This document shows, one piece after another, positions 10,962-23,203 of a stretch of DNA of 64,000 bases. The stretch is from NCBI GenBank assembly GCA_022385755.1, contig MU278365.1, positions 248,001 to 312,000 on the forward strand. Direction: 5' to 3'. Numbering within the stretch: the first letter of the stretch is position 1; each line of letters opens with the position of its first letter. The translations under genes and the position numbers were made by a program. Below the pieces are notes generated by a model, which did no database searches, was not told the origin of the DNA, and saw only the letters and a list, made by a program, of their open reading frames with translations. This DNA is from Trametopsis cervina. Its lineage: Eukaryota; Basidiomycota; Agaricomycetes; Polyporales; Irpicaceae.

Positions 10962-12010
10962 TTATTCTAACACAGTCAATCCTTCGCTTCTATCGCCGCC
11001 CATAATTCTTTCGTTCATAGCCTCACAGCGCACAATGCGCCTGATCCGCTCTAAAGCTGCCTCCGCGCCATACAACCGCGCGAACGGCAAAGCCAGTGCT
11101 GCTTTCTCAATATCTGCACGACGCAATCGTCTGCCCCATATGCTTTCCGGATATGTATCCACCAGTCGTATTTGCTCCAGGCTTCCATCTTGCTCCTCCG
11201 GTTCCTGGTGCAGAACCATAGCAGCGATGGCGCTAGGAGGTAAGAACGTCGCTTGACCTAGATACAAGGTCCGAAGCCGATGGGATAGCGGAAGGAGAGG
11301 GACGTCTTGTAGCTGGTCGGAGGGAAAGGACAAGTTGGTAATCGTTATGCTCTCGATGGCCGGCCAACCCGCGATGGCCCTGAAGAGGTGGAAGGTGGCC
11401 GCGGGCACAATCTTATACGCACCGTTTAGCTTCATGTCAGCCTGCATGATCTGCTACTACTTACCGCGGTAGAAAAGTGATGACTGGGGTCGGGTCCTAA
11501 CCAAGTGAACTCTCTGGGACTTCACGGGAGATGAGCTGCGTTTGAAATAGCCAATGCATGCATGATATCGGCTTACTTCGCTAGCACCAACGCGTCGTAG
11601 ATTTGGTGTAGGTTAGGATTGCTCATGTGGGAGTTCAATCGAAGATATAACCTATCCATAGGTAGGGCAACGGGCGAGTCGGCTAGGTTATTGAAGTATT
11701 GCTCGGAAATGCCATCAGAAATGCATTTCTTGAAGACTGCAGCCAAGTAATGAAAGACTTTGAAATCGGCGGTCCCTCCTGAAAGAGTTACCGTCACTTC
11801 TTGAGGTAAGTAAGGTACAAGTGAGGGGGTCTGCGAGAACAAGGAGAGCTGCCGGATCGTTTTGAATCGCAGGCGTGTGTAGAGAAAGTGAATACCGATG
11901 TCGTGGAATGTCCTGTTGACCGAAATAACATTCCTGGGAGATGGATGAATGGATATAGCTAGTGTGAGTATCTGATCCAGGACTTCCAGGGGTAAATCGC
12001 GAAGATTCAT
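10962..12010 (-). CDS. F-box protein
   Basis: Starts at the ATG 12008-12010 with an F-box-like segment (LRDLPLEVLDQILTLAISIH, then NVISVNRTFHDIG), the Skp1-binding module of SCF ubiquitin ligases. The rest (HFLYTRLRFKTIRQLSLFSQ and, in a second exon from about 11447, IAGWPAIESITITNLSFPSD and LSHRLRTLYLGQ) has the Leu-spaced pattern of degenerate leucine-rich repeats seen in fungal F-box proteins. An intron separates the two exons near 11450-11570. Targets are unknown. The stop lies 75 bp from the stop of the convergent PEX39-like gene. Confidence 0.72.
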
Positions 12011-12296
12011 ATCGTGCTCTTGACGGATCTAAATGAGTAGAATCCTTGCATTTGGACCACAGTAGGGTCAGTGCACGTCACGGTATCTATACGCTCGCAT
12101 GTCATCACGTGCTGGGCGTTTTGTTCAAAATCCTACTCCGCATCGGCTTCCGTTCCAAATAGCATAGACGTCAACATACGATGCTAGTACAATGTCAGTC
12201 CCAGGCTCCAGCTCAGGATCGTGGTCAACTATGGGTGTTTGTCACGCATCGGTCTCCACCAGAGAGAGATGGCATCATGGATGCAAACCCCACCAA

Positions 12297-14618
12297 TCAA
12301 ACATCCAACGGTCGCACACTCAGTGGCAAGAGAACACCCTCCTTTAACCTTCCCTTCACCATGGGCGACATAATTCCAACGGGCATGCGGATGACCTCTA
12401 TGCCTTCCTTTGGTAGCGAGAATTCGAAGTGCTCAATCAGCGAGACGAGAATGGCTTGCATCTCGATCAGCGAGAATCTCCATCTGCAGAACCGGATATG
12501 TGATTAGCAAAGAAGCACACGTAGGCGTAACTAAGAAAAGCCCACTGACCCAATGCAGCCTCGTGGACCAGCGGCTATGTTAATCAGCAGAATGAGTCTC
12601 GTATCATTAGATTATCAGTGGTGTATAACAAGACCCACCGAAGGACATCCTGCACAATAAGCAATGAGCCGGAAGTAACAGTTTTCACAGGGCATATGAT
12701 ACTCACAAGTTCGCGTACATACCAACCTTGACGGTGTTTTCAACCCTACCTTCGAGGAAGCGCATTGGATTGAACTCGTCTGCATCTTCGCCCCAGATGC
12801 TCTTGATGCTGTAGAATGCATGTCCTGTGTAGCATTTGCACGCAGATTGACGAAATAGACACGTACCGGTTGTACATGCAGACTGAGATTAGGATGGACT
12901 GACCCTTACCAACGGGAATTTGGTCGATGACGTCGCCGTTGGCCGTAGTGATTGGTTGAGAAAGGGGAATCACGTCGTCTCTTCCGGCCCTGCGAAGGAC
13001 TTGATAGACGATTGGGTGGAAACGGAGGACTTCCTTATTCATAATAGAGCATTGGTTTTATTATCGCGTGACAGAAGGCAGACCTACCTTCAGCATAGCT
13101 TGCAAGAAAGGCATACTTTCAAGGTCTTCCATCTTGAAATCGGCACCTCCGCCGTACTTCGTAGCTATTTCGCTCCGTTTCGCGCGGATCTCTTCCCTCA
13201 ATTTAACCTGATAATCTGGTGTCTTCGACAACTCCCAGAGAAGCCAGCTCAAGGTATTCGCGGTGGTCTCATGACCGGCAAGGGTCAGGGCAGACATCTG
13301 CGAGATCATCTCGTACTTTGAGAGCTGAGCCGAAGGGTTTTCGGACAAGTTAGCTCGAACTATGGACTGTCAGCTACTGTAGGAAGAGGAGTATAAGAAA
13401 GACGGACCGAGCACGCTCATGACATCTTTCTTGCCCTTTTCTAGCTCAACAGTCTTCGCCTCCTCCATTGCATTTTCTACCAGAACTTTCGACACTTTTT
13501 CGATGGCGCGCCTGGTCCGTCGGAATCTGGTGTATTCTCGCGTGGGAGTATATTCCACTAGCTTGAGGAGCCACCGAGGAAGGAATCGCCATGAAGCCCG
13601 ATACAGGGTGATGCCTATGGTCGGGTAAAGTAGCGAGTCGCTGAACATATTCTCGTATGCTTCAGATAATTCGTTCTTGACGTCGTCCATAGCACCGAAG
13701 TCGAATTGGAAAGCGGCTGTTTGTACACTATGATAAGCATGGGGATATCATGAATCGAACCGCTGAGGCTTACTTTGTCCGATCACGTCGAGAGTTGTCC
13801 TGGCGAGCCATTTGTTCACAGGGATAACGTGATCCTCAGCCTTCCCGTCGAAAATTTGTTCCTTCCACATGCGGCACAGCTATCCGACCATTGTGAGCGG
13901 CTGAAAGAAACTCAGTTCCAACAAGAGACCACTAACCTTCTGACCGCTTTCTCTAAACAAGGGTAGGAAAGAGCGGAGCTGAGGTGCGGAGAAAGCAGGG
14001 TTCATCACTTTCCGGTGGCGGGGATGATCGTGCCCATCTAAATGCACCATTGGTTTATCGGTAATGTGCTAAATCATGACAACGATAACGTACCTGCTCC
14101 GAGAATAGAGTGACCCATGATGACTCTTGTGCTGACATCTGACTCTACACTCTTAGGGAATTTATAAGCTGACGTATGGAAGATGTATTGCAAGGCCTGT
14201 GTGACATCAGTTACGGTTAGGAGATACCGTATACCTGTGTCCGCACCACTTACCTTGGGATCAGCTATCGCCAAGACGTCCTCCTGTGTAAAATATGTCT
14301 AGCAAGAGTAGCATCCACAAGAATTAACACATACTCCGAGACCACCGCGCATGCGCCACACCAGGCCATAGTCCTTCGCATACTGGAAATCCATGTCGCC
14401 AACATTATCTTGGTAGAAAAACCTACGCATATTGCCTGTTTGAAATCAGCTGTAAACGGCGCAAGAGCCATGCAACAGATATCCAACACACCTAGCCAGA
14501 AGGGACCAGAAGGCCCTCTGATATGTTTGATAGAGTATCGAGTGATTCGACGATAAATCGCGAACCCGACGGCAGCGAGAGAAATAGCATAAAGAGCTAG
14601 AGAGCTTAGCGAAGCCAT
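12297..14618 (-). CDS. Cytochrome P450 monooxygenase
   Basis: Membrane-anchored, heme-thiolate monooxygenase. Start ATG 14616-14618 begins a hydrophobic anchor (MASLSSLALYAISLAAVGFA) followed by basic residues and the Pro-rich hinge RGPSGP. The I-helix reads SALTLAGHETTANTLSWLLW near 13270-13190. The ExxR motif is EVLRFHP near 13025. The heme loop is assembled across an intron as SFAAGPRGCIG (12550-12650), matching FxxGxRxCxG, followed by WRFSLIEMQAILVSLIEHFE. The stop is at 12297-12299. The gene is split by about a dozen introns. Length and motif spacing are those of a full E-class P450. Subfamily and substrate cannot be told by eye, and no biosynthetic cluster partners lie beside it, so it may act alone, for example on fatty acids or xenobiotics. 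Confidence 0.9.
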
Positions 14619-14685
14619 ATTGTGCGAGCCCGTGAGGAGATTGGACAAGAGGTGCTTTGAGGCAAGCACTCAATGTTGCACACCG

Positions 14686-14693
14686 TATATAAA
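14686..14693 (-). promoter_or_regulatory. Possible TATA box of the P450 gene
   Basis: TATATAAA on the plus strand (TTTATATA on the gene strand), about 70 bp upstream of the P450 start. Position and sequence are plausible; use is unproven. Confidence 0.3.
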
Positions 14694-15867
14694 GGGATGG
14701 CAGGTGTACTCACGATATGTATGTCGGGCCGCGATGGTTCAGGTGTCACCGCCATGCAATCTACAATGTTGATTCTCGTCGGCCCATGGACCTGCTCTTG
14801 AGTCATGGGAATGTGTGTTAACACTATAGCACAATATAATTTCACTCACCATGACTAAGTACAGGTTTGTCACAGTGGGAACACCCAGCGATACGCATCG
14901 AAGCGGAGAGAACAAGTGACCCAACTGGGATCAGAGCACCGGCTAAGTAATGTGCGGCAACGTGACATCATGTCAACTTCTGACGGTGGGACGCCAATCA
15001 CAGACATTTCCATCTCAAAAGCGGACCCCTCGGAGACCTAGAATGCCTCAGTAGAGTAGCAGTATGTCTCGAGCAGGAGCATTCCTCCTGTGGTAGCATC
15101 CCACATGACTGAGAGCACCAGGTCAGATGTGTTGACCATTGCGGTAACAGTGGCCTATCTATAAAATATTGCGCAGCAGTCGGCATTCTGGCAGTCGTGT
15201 CGACAAGCTACTTCAGCCCGATCAGCGGTGATCAGCTGCTATTTTCATAGAACTTACTCGTTCGCCCGTGATTACGTGTCTTTGAATGGAGGAACCTGCA
15301 TATTGTATACAAGTGACTCTGGCGCTATCACTTGTCCGTCACATCTTTAGCCCAGACAAGAAAAGACCTGTGCCTGCTTCACAAGGTCAATAAGACAGTC
15401 TGTGCTATGGTGTGTGGGCACTGGCGAACACAAGGACAATAACGAATAGACGTACACCAGTCATACCTTGGTGAGTGTTGACAATACGGCGAGGATGAAG
15501 ATAAGGATATCACGCCAAGGGCATTCGCTCACGCAATTTCCGCGCGGAACAGTAGAATGAACTGTCAGGGATTGGCAGCATCCTGATTCGTGCCTGTGGG
15601 TACAGAACAGCTGAGTACTCAATAGTGTGAGAGAGAGTTGCAACTGATATGTGACCGGTACGTCCCGAGCCCCGAGGCCCTTGTGGCGCTTTCCTTATGT
15701 GGACACACCGTTAAAACCTATTCGGGATATGGACCTCAATCACGCACATCCTCCGCAATAATTACAATTTTGTCGAATTGATTAATCTAAGGGATCAACG
15801 AGTAGATTTGCCTCAAGTTATATAACAATATGATACATGTAAGGCTACAATAAGAAGAACTATGTGC
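14694..15867. other. Intergenic region between P450 and CBM19-protein genes
   Basis: About 1.2 kb lying upstream of the P450 and downstream of the CBM19 protein, both on the minus strand. Short frames on both strands lack motifs, and I found no splice-linked chain. It probably holds the P450 promoter and a 3' UTR. Confidence 0.4.
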
Positions 15868-17294
15868 TCAGGGTACTTGTCCGACGGTAGCAGTGAGCAG
15901 GAAAGCAAGGTCAGAAGAGTCAAAACTGAAAGGCGCTGCGGTGGTTATTGTCGCGGGAGAGGAAGAAGAGATAATAGTTGTAACAGCAGCGAGGCTGGTA
16001 GCAGAGGTAGGACTGGAGATTGCAGTCTCTGCGGACGAAGATGATGCGGGGATCCCTGCAGTGGCAGATACAGTATTGCTGGAGGCTGATAGCGAAGGCC
16101 GGTTCAGCAGGATAGTAGTGGGACCGGCAAAGCTGAGTGAAGGGGAAGAGACAGATGATGCAGGCGCAGGTGAAGCACCCAGGACAGGGATACTGCCAAC
16201 GAATGTAGCCGTAACAGAGGCCACACTGCTGGCAGCAGCGCTATCTGCGACGGAGGAAGGTACCAAAACAGGAGCGGCGGTAGCACTTGCAACGGTATTT
16301 ATGAGACTGTCGGAGGCAGTCAGGAAAGTGGCGGACGACGCAGGAAGGGAGACTGATGCTGGAGTAGCGGAAGGGGTAACCGTGACGAACAACGTCGTGA
16401 AAAGGGTTACGGTAGCTACGTCCGTGTCTTCGGAAGACGCATCGACAGACGGAGAGGCGGGAGCAGAAGCGGTAGCGAGGGGAAGAGAAGCAGAAGCGGT
16501 TTCAGAGGCATTATCAGCAGCCAAGTTCGCGAAGACCCTGTAGTTGGGACGCGTGAAGCCCCTGGCGATAGGGGGGGATACGAGGTTTCTTTTTGAAAAA
16601 GTCTGATCGGTCCTGATGTCTTGGGTCTCGTCATCTCCACCATAAGTTGTAGAATCTGAGGAAGGGGTAGCAGTAGCAGATGCAGGCTGCTCGGAGGTTG
16701 CAGAAGTCGCACTGGGTGGCAAGTCATCGTCCGTCGAGTCGGAGCAGTCATCACTGTCGTCGCTATCGTCGCCATCATCGGAAGCAGTAGACGAAGCGGT
16801 GGGAGCAACGGAAGAGGCTGTGGGCTGCACAGTAGGTGTAGCAGAAGCAGAGACCGATTGCGGGGCTGAGGCCGACGTATCGTCACTGCCAGTGAGACTA
16901 GCGTCCACACCCGCGGCCTGCATTCGGGCAATTGCATCGGCCTGCGTGTCACAGGACAAGCTCGTCCCAGGCGCATTCACGAGAGGGAGAGCTACACAGA
17001 TTGTACCAGAAGAGCACTGTGTGAGGACCCATTGTCCTTGTAGGCATTGCGCAAACGAGCTGCCAACGCAGCCTTGTGTCCCGTCTGATGGGCTAAGGTA
17101 AGTCACGGATCGAATTCTGAACAGTCGGGAATATGCACACCTGTGCACGAGTCGGTTGCCTGAATCGTCGCAAATTGAGCATTAAGCTTCTGAGCATCGA
17201 GCCCATTTTGTTGCACAAAGGAAGTGCCAGTGGGAGCACCCAGGATTGGTGACGCGAAGGCGAGCAGAAAGGTAAAAGCGGAGATAGAGAACAT
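15868..17294 (-). CDS. Secreted CBM19-like protein with mucin-like Ser/Thr/Ala-rich tail
   Basis: Starts at ATG 17292-17294 with a clear signal peptide (MFSISAFTFLLAFASPILGA). The first exon ends FATIQATDSCT and joins across a GTGTGC...CATCAG intron to DGTQGCVGSSFAQCLQGQWV followed by LTQCSSGTICVALPLVNAPG and TSLSC. This six-cysteine block matches fungal type-19 carbohydrate-binding modules, a chitin-binding family first seen in chitinases. About 320 residues of Ser/Thr/Ala/Val-rich sequence follow, containing an acidic patch (DDGDDSDDSDDCSD) and many potential O-glycosylation sites. The protein ends SFDSSDLAFLLTATVGQVP with no convincing GPI signal. It is probably a cell-wall or matrix protein. 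A TATATATA lies about 180 bp upstream. Confidence 0.8.
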
Positions 17295-17473
17295 CGTGAT
17301 GGAGTGACAAAGGCGTAGATCGCAAAGAGGAATGACAGTGGGTAGTATTGAAGTCGTAAAGAATGGCTTGACAAGCAGAAACAGCAGACGAGAACGTTGA
17401 GGATACGTAGAGCACCTGGCTCGGAGTGATTCGCAGACTGAGCGGATGATGGTCACTGGCAATGGACCGCAAG

Positions 17474-17481
17474 TATATATA
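17474..17481 (-). promoter_or_regulatory. Possible TATA box of the CBM19-protein gene
   Basis: A perfect TATATATA about 180 bp upstream of the ATG at 17294. It is palindromic, so it could also serve the opposite strand. Confidence 0.35.
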
Positions 17482-18088
17482 CAACCTCGAGCAAAGGTTC
17501 ATCCAAAAGAACAATACCATCGGTACGCGACACGCATGGCCTTCTTCGAGGGCAACAAGGAAACGTAGTATTTTGGTGACAATAGCGCGTAGTCATTGTC
17601 TATTGTCTCACTCACCTATGTGGATTTTGATACCGTCCTTCGTTGCAAATGCATGTTTGTGCATGTCAACCTCTTGCCGATGGCAGTGAGTGATCCATAG
17701 CTCTTCATTGCGAGGTCTGGTCTACGGTCGGTGTGACTCGTGCAGGACAAGCAGGTAAGATTTGCCTTTGATCTGCCCCTTGCACAACATTATACTGATA
17801 AGCGCGCACAACTGTCGATGGAACGCTGTGACTTGCATCGGTCACAGCCACCGTCGAACACTTTACACCCTGGTAAGCGGTGGCTCGACCCAGAGCTTAG
17901 AATTTGCGGTAGAGAGTCGGCAGGATGTCGCGCTATCGTGGAAGCTGAAGGTTCCGCTGACACCGTCGGGGTGCCCCGTGTTCCGCCTAGGGGAGAGGTG
18001 AGTCACGTGACCAATCATTTATTAAGAATGGCGATTTTCTCGAAATGACTTGGACGCCCCAGCGGATAAGTAGCACAGATTTTTTCAG
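17482..18088. other. Intergenic region upstream of SHMT, divergent with the CBM19-protein gene
   Basis: With the adjoining 5' flank of the CBM19 protein this makes about 800 bp between two divergent genes. It should contain both promoters. The frame at 17740-18048 (+) shows no domain and is rejected. Confidence 0.4.
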
Positions 18089-20093
18089 ATGCTTCGCTTG
18101 CTCTCTCGTCCCATTACCCTTCGATCCTCCTCCCCCATTCTCAGACGAGCAATGGCCTCCACTCCCGACTTTGTGAGCCTTCCTCAGAGTTTTCTTGGAA
18201 TTCTTGATCTCACTCTGAATATAATACACAGAACAAGCCCCTCTATGCTCCGCTGGCCGAGATCGACCCGGAGGTGCAGAACATCATCGACAAGGAGACA
18301 TGGAGGCAGTTCTCCGGCCTTGAGCTCATTGCTTCCGAGGTGTGTTTTTATACGCATCCTGTACTCTCCGAAGGGCACAGCGGAATATGACAGCTCATTT
18401 ACGTATGTTCTACAGAACTTGACGAGCCGGGCAACCATGGAGGCCAATGGCTCTATCCTTACTAACAAGTACTCGGAGGGTCTCCCCAGTGCACGTTACT
18501 ACGGCGGTAACGAATGGGTCGACGAGCTCGAAGTGCTCTGCCAGAAGCGAGCCCTCGAGGCTTTCCACCTTGACCCCTCCAAGTGGGGCGTCAACGTCCA
18601 ACCTTACTCTGGCAGTGTACGTTACTTATTCGCCCGTGAAGTTGCCCCAGTCCGCTCACGCATCTCCTGATCCAACAGACAGCAAAGTATGTCCGCGCCT
18701 TTTATGGACTGAATTGACTCATGAATGCTCAATCTTCCCAGCTTCGCTGCATTGACGGCGCTCATCCAACCCCAAGATCGCCTCATGGGTTTGGGTCTTC
18801 CGGATGGTGGTCATTTGACACACGGTTATTACGTGCGTATACATCTTTGCATCAAGCATGGTCGCCCTGTGGTTCTTTTCCCGCGCTTGCGTTCAGCCAT
18901 GAATGGTGACACAAATGCGCTGTGATAGGCTGTTTGCCTGTACTCATCCTCATTTTGATGGTGTCGACAGTCTCGTTCATGATGACATAAAGTTTTGTAA
19001 CAACTGTGCTGACATCGCCGCATTTAGACCGCCAAAAAGAAGATGACTGCATCTTCAATATACTTCCAATCATTCCCTTATGCCCTCGACCCTTCAACAC
19101 ACCTCATCGACTACAAGGGTCTTGCCTCCCAAGCGAAGATCTTCAAGCCCCGTCTCATCATTTGTGGTGCCTCCGCTTACCCCCGTGATTGGGACTATGC
19201 GACACTTCGTTCCGTAGCAGACGAACACGGCGCCTTCCTGATGGCAGACATTGCCCACACTAGTGGTCTTGTTGCCGCAGGTGAACTCGCAGACCCGTTC
19301 CAATACTGCGATGTTGTCACTACCACCACGTACGTGCATGTTCTCCAACACTCTGACACCAGACGACTTATTTGCCCTCATCACCAGACACAAAACTCTC
19401 CGTGGTCCTCGTGCTGGTCTCGTCTTCTTCCGCAGGGACAGCGACAAGGCCAAGGACCTTGAGAAGCGCGTCAATGACGCTGTCTTCCCCGCTTGCCAGG
19501 GCGGTCCCCACAACAACACCATTGCTGGTATTGCCACCGCCCTACTCCAGGCCACCCAGCCAACATGGAAGGCATACGCCAAGCAGGTCATCGCCAACGC
19601 TAAGACCCTCGGCGAAGAGCTCGTCGCCCACGGCTACAAGCTGCAGACCAACGGTACTGACAACCACCTCGTGCTCTGGGATCTGCGCCCGCTGGGCCTG
19701 ACCGGTAGCAAGCTCGAGAAGCTGTGCGACATCGTTGGGATCACCATCAACAAGAACGCAGTCTCTGGCGATGCCTCCGCTCAGGTTCCTGGCGGTATCC
19801 GTCTCGGCACGTCCGCGATCACCTCGCGTGACATGCTCGAGGCCGACGTCAAGATTGTCGCTGACTTCCTCCACCGTGCTGTGCAGACCGCGCTCGTGCT
19901 CCAGAAGGAGGCCGGCAGCAAGCTGCTGAAGGACTTCGTGCGCGTTGCAACAACCGCCGAGGAAGGCAAGGTCGGACACCAGCAGGTCAAGGCGCTCGGC
20001 CAGGAGGTCAGGGTGTTCGCGAGGAAGTGGCCTTTACCTGGTGTCGATGTCACCAAGCTCACCAAGCCTGCTGGCATACACGAGGATGATTAG
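18089..20093 (+). CDS. SHMT: Serine hydroxymethyltransferase
   Basis: PLP enzyme interconverting serine plus tetrahydrofolate with glycine plus methylene-tetrahydrofolate. Exons read [29 protein letters not shown] joined to [79 protein letters not shown], and [20 protein letters not shown]. The PLP lysine sits in [14 protein letters not shown], where an intron (about 19329-19386) splits the motif. Length (about 500 aa) is normal. Two in-frame ATGs exist: 18089 gives an Arg-rich, acid-free leader ([20 protein letters not shown]) like a mitochondrial presequence, and 18152 (MASTPDF) gives a cytosolic-type start. The stop is at 20091-20093. Convergent with ProRS. Confidence 0.97.
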
Positions 20094-20463
20094 GTGTGGA
20101 GTTGGGGCCTTCGGGTGGTTTGAGTTTCGGGACTTGGGTGGTTGGAAGATTCAACGTCGTACATCTTCATTTAGAAGAGATTTGTATCATAGGCCGACAT
20201 TCAACATCGTCCGCCCGCATTGGATGCCATTGTACAGCTGGATTTATCGCCGTAGTACATTACTGTAATCATATCATATGCACATAAAAGAGTGATGTTT
20301 GGCAACAGAAGAAACTGGAACTTCTCACGGGCTTAACGGTAGGTTTTCTCGAGGGTAGTGCCAGAGATAAGTGCGCCGTTGTGCACGACCACACAAGCAA
20401 AGATATTTTATTTATACAATGGATCAACAGGATCATACTACCCAACGCTCACCCCTAATCCCT
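20094..20463. other. Shared 3' region between convergent SHMT and ProRS
   Basis: About 370 bp between two stop codons, presumably overlapping 3' UTRs. No gene seen. Confidence 0.5.
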
Positions 20464-23203
20464 TTAATACGACCTTCCGAACAGCGTCCAGCGTTTTGCG
20501 TCTCTACCGCATGCTGTGCACTTCGTCTTGCCCGGCTCGATGGCAGGCCACTTGGATTGATCGAAGGGAATGCACAGTGACTTGGCGCCCGCCGAGGGAG
20601 CGCGCTCGTCCTGAGGCTCAGAGCTGAGGTTTTGTCAGTACGACCCTATAGTGCATAGCGAACAAAAAACATACGATCGTCCACTGCGCTCCTTGATGTC
20701 GTCCTCACAGGATTCTACCTCGCACCAGGGCATCACGACAACGCACTTGGCATCGAGAGCAGGGACAACATCGTCCCAGTTCGTGACTTCCTTTAGACGC
20801 GAGTAATACTCGTCCTGTGCACGCTTGAAGAGGTCGGCTTGAATCTGCTCAAGGAGCTCGGGAATAGACTTGGTGATTTCTGCGAGGGGGAGGGGAGCTT
20901 TGACACCAGTGTCGCGACGGACAGAGAGCGTCTGGTCCTTAGCAAGGTCAGCAGGACCAATCTCGAGACGCAGAGGAACCCCCTGTTACAAAATCAGTAA
21001 ACCATCGGGGGTGTGTAGGCGATGCGGTGGTCACACACCTTTTGCTCCCAGTCATTGAACTTGTATCCAGGGGTGTACCCGTCACGAACATCCGCTCTGG
21101 CTTTGACGCCAGCCTTCCTCAAGGTCGCAGCGAGCTCCTCAGCTTTGGCGTTTACAACATCGCGTGTCTTCGCAGTGACGCCACAGGGAACAACGATGGC
21201 TTGTACGCTCGCAACACGAGGGGGAAGGACAAGACCCTGGTTGTCACCGTGGGTCATGACCATAACACCGATCGTACGGGTCGACAAACCCCACGAGTTC
21301 TGCCAAGCGTACGTCTTACCTTGGCCGGTGGGGTCATTGGGATCCTCAACGACGATGTTGAACATTTCCGGACGGGAGAAGTTCTGGCCGAGACAGTGAG
21401 AGGTGGCAGCCTGAATACCACGGCCGGATGTTGGGATGAACCCTTCGACGGTTGTGGTGTAGAGACCACCTGCAAACTTCTCCTTCTCTGACTTGATTCC
21501 CGGGATGACAGGAACGGCAAGAAGTTCCTCGTAAACGCGGCGATAGAGGTCCAAGATCTCGCGAACCTCCTTGTCGGCTTCAGGTTTCGTCAGGTGGGCT
21601 GTGTGACCTTCTTGCCACAAGAACTCCCTCGTACGCAGGAAAGGTTCTTGCAAAGACTCAACATCCAGCAGCGATCGATTAGCAAGAATATACACTCACG
21701 GGGATTCTTGAATTCCCAGCGAACCACACTGTTCCACTGGTTCAACTTCAGAGGCAGGTCTCGATGACTCTTGATCCATTTCGCATAATCTGTAGATCCT
21801 GTTCAGAAGCGCTCCCCAGAAGATTTTCTACACTCACAGGGATACATAGCGGTCTCTGATGTCGGGCGAATGGCGATTGGCTCCTCGAGATCGGAACTCC
21901 CACTAATCTATTATCAGCATCGCTCTTACAAACGAAATATCCGAGAGAAGTGCATACGCTCGTGTAACCCAGGCAACTTCCGGAGAGAAACCTTCGATAT
22001 GGTCCTTTTCACGTTCAAGGACCTTCTGGGAGACAAACATAGGGAAGTATGCGTTCTGGACACCCATCTCGCGAATATGGACGTTGAACCAATCTATAAG
22101 TATAAGATAGCGTTAGGTCATCAGTACACATGCGCGCATGCAGACCCTTACCTTGAATAATCTCCCAGATACTGTATGACCAAGGCTTCAGGATGTAACA
22201 GCCACTGACGCTGTAATAATCGATCATGTCGGCTTTGGTCAGCACCTGAGAGAGAGAATTAGCTCAATCCCAGAGTATGGATAACGCGAAAACTGACGTT
22301 GGTATACCAGGTAGCGAAGTCGACTTCTTTCTTGACTCCGATAGCGATCTGCACAGCACCCTCGATTTTCGCATCCTCCTGCGCCTTTTTCGCGGGAGTG
22401 GCGGCAGCGGGAGCAGGAGCCTCTGTCTTCAAAGCCTCAAAGTCGACAACCTGTAACGGGGATTCTTTTGTTTCAAACCGCTTCAGGTACGACACTACTT
22501 CTTTCCCGGTCAAGAAGAGTGTGGCGTCGGTGGACAACGCGCGGACCGCGTAAGTAGATGATGATTCCTCGATGGTAGAATCAATGGCCAATACGACCTT
22601 GGGGTAAGTCTGCTCATTGAGAGCGAGCGGGGAGACTTTAAGCAAGAAAAATAAGAGAACTGGTAGAAGCTGGTGCACAATCGACGTACGCGAATTTTTG
22701 TCCAAAGAAAAGAACTCAGTCAACAAATCCTCGGACGCCAACCTCAGCTCCTTCAAGTTCAGTTTCTTTCCCAACGCCCCGGAGCTAATTTCGGTATTCT
22801 CCCCTGCGATGACTACGAGTGGGATAGGTGTCGCCGTTTTGGCAGTTTTTGGTTTGTAGACCAGGGTTTTGATCAGCTCAAACGGCTTGGGGGCGGATTC
22901 GCTCGCTTCCAGAGCCTCCCGCCAGGATGCTGGAGACGTTGTCGCTGCATGAGAGACAGATGCAACAGGAGTGATAGACAAGGTCGCGAGAGACTGAGTG
23001 AGAGATTCAAGTGTAGCCATGGTGGCTACAGAAGCGGAAGACGTGAAAGACTTGCGCCGAAGGTCAGGTCGTGTAAAAGCAACCACTTTCGCGGCATTTC
23101 TAGGCGTTATCAGATGGTACAGCCTGATATGACTCGCAAGGCCTATGGCTCTAATGTGGCTTCGAGTCAAACATCTTGCAGCGCAAGAATACGATGCAAG
23201 CAT
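20464..23203 (-). CDS. Prolyl-tRNA synthetase with N-terminal YbaK-like domain
   Basis: Class II synthetase of the eukaryote/archaeal type. The N-terminal exon (23203-22259) holds a YbaK/INS-like editing-domain stretch ([40 protein letters not shown]). The catalytic part reads [42 protein letters not shown] (motif regions 2), [20 protein letters not shown] and [15 protein letters not shown] (motif 3), then the anticodon-binding part. It ends with [20 protein letters not shown] and Y, the zinc-like C-terminal domain; stop 20464-20466. The ATG at 23018-23020 (MATLESLTQ) is the usual-looking cytosolic start. The frame stays open to ATG 23201-23203, adding about 60 residues rich in Arg and Ser, which could target the protein to mitochondria. 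Several short introns occur. Confidence 0.95.

Noticed and set aside
15893..16543. 216-codon plus-strand frame rich in Ala, Glu and Val.
   Set aside because: Antisense of the Ser/Thr/Ala-rich tail of the CBM19 protein; low-complexity sequence keeps the opposite strand open.
12297..17294. P450 plus neighbouring genes as a secondary-metabolite cluster.
   Set aside because: No backbone enzyme (PKS, NRPS, terpene synthase), transporter or regulator lies nearby; neighbours are an F-box protein and a wall protein.
19094..19979. Long minus-strand frames within SHMT.
   Set aside because: Shadows of a highly codon-biased, GC-rich gene on the plus strand.
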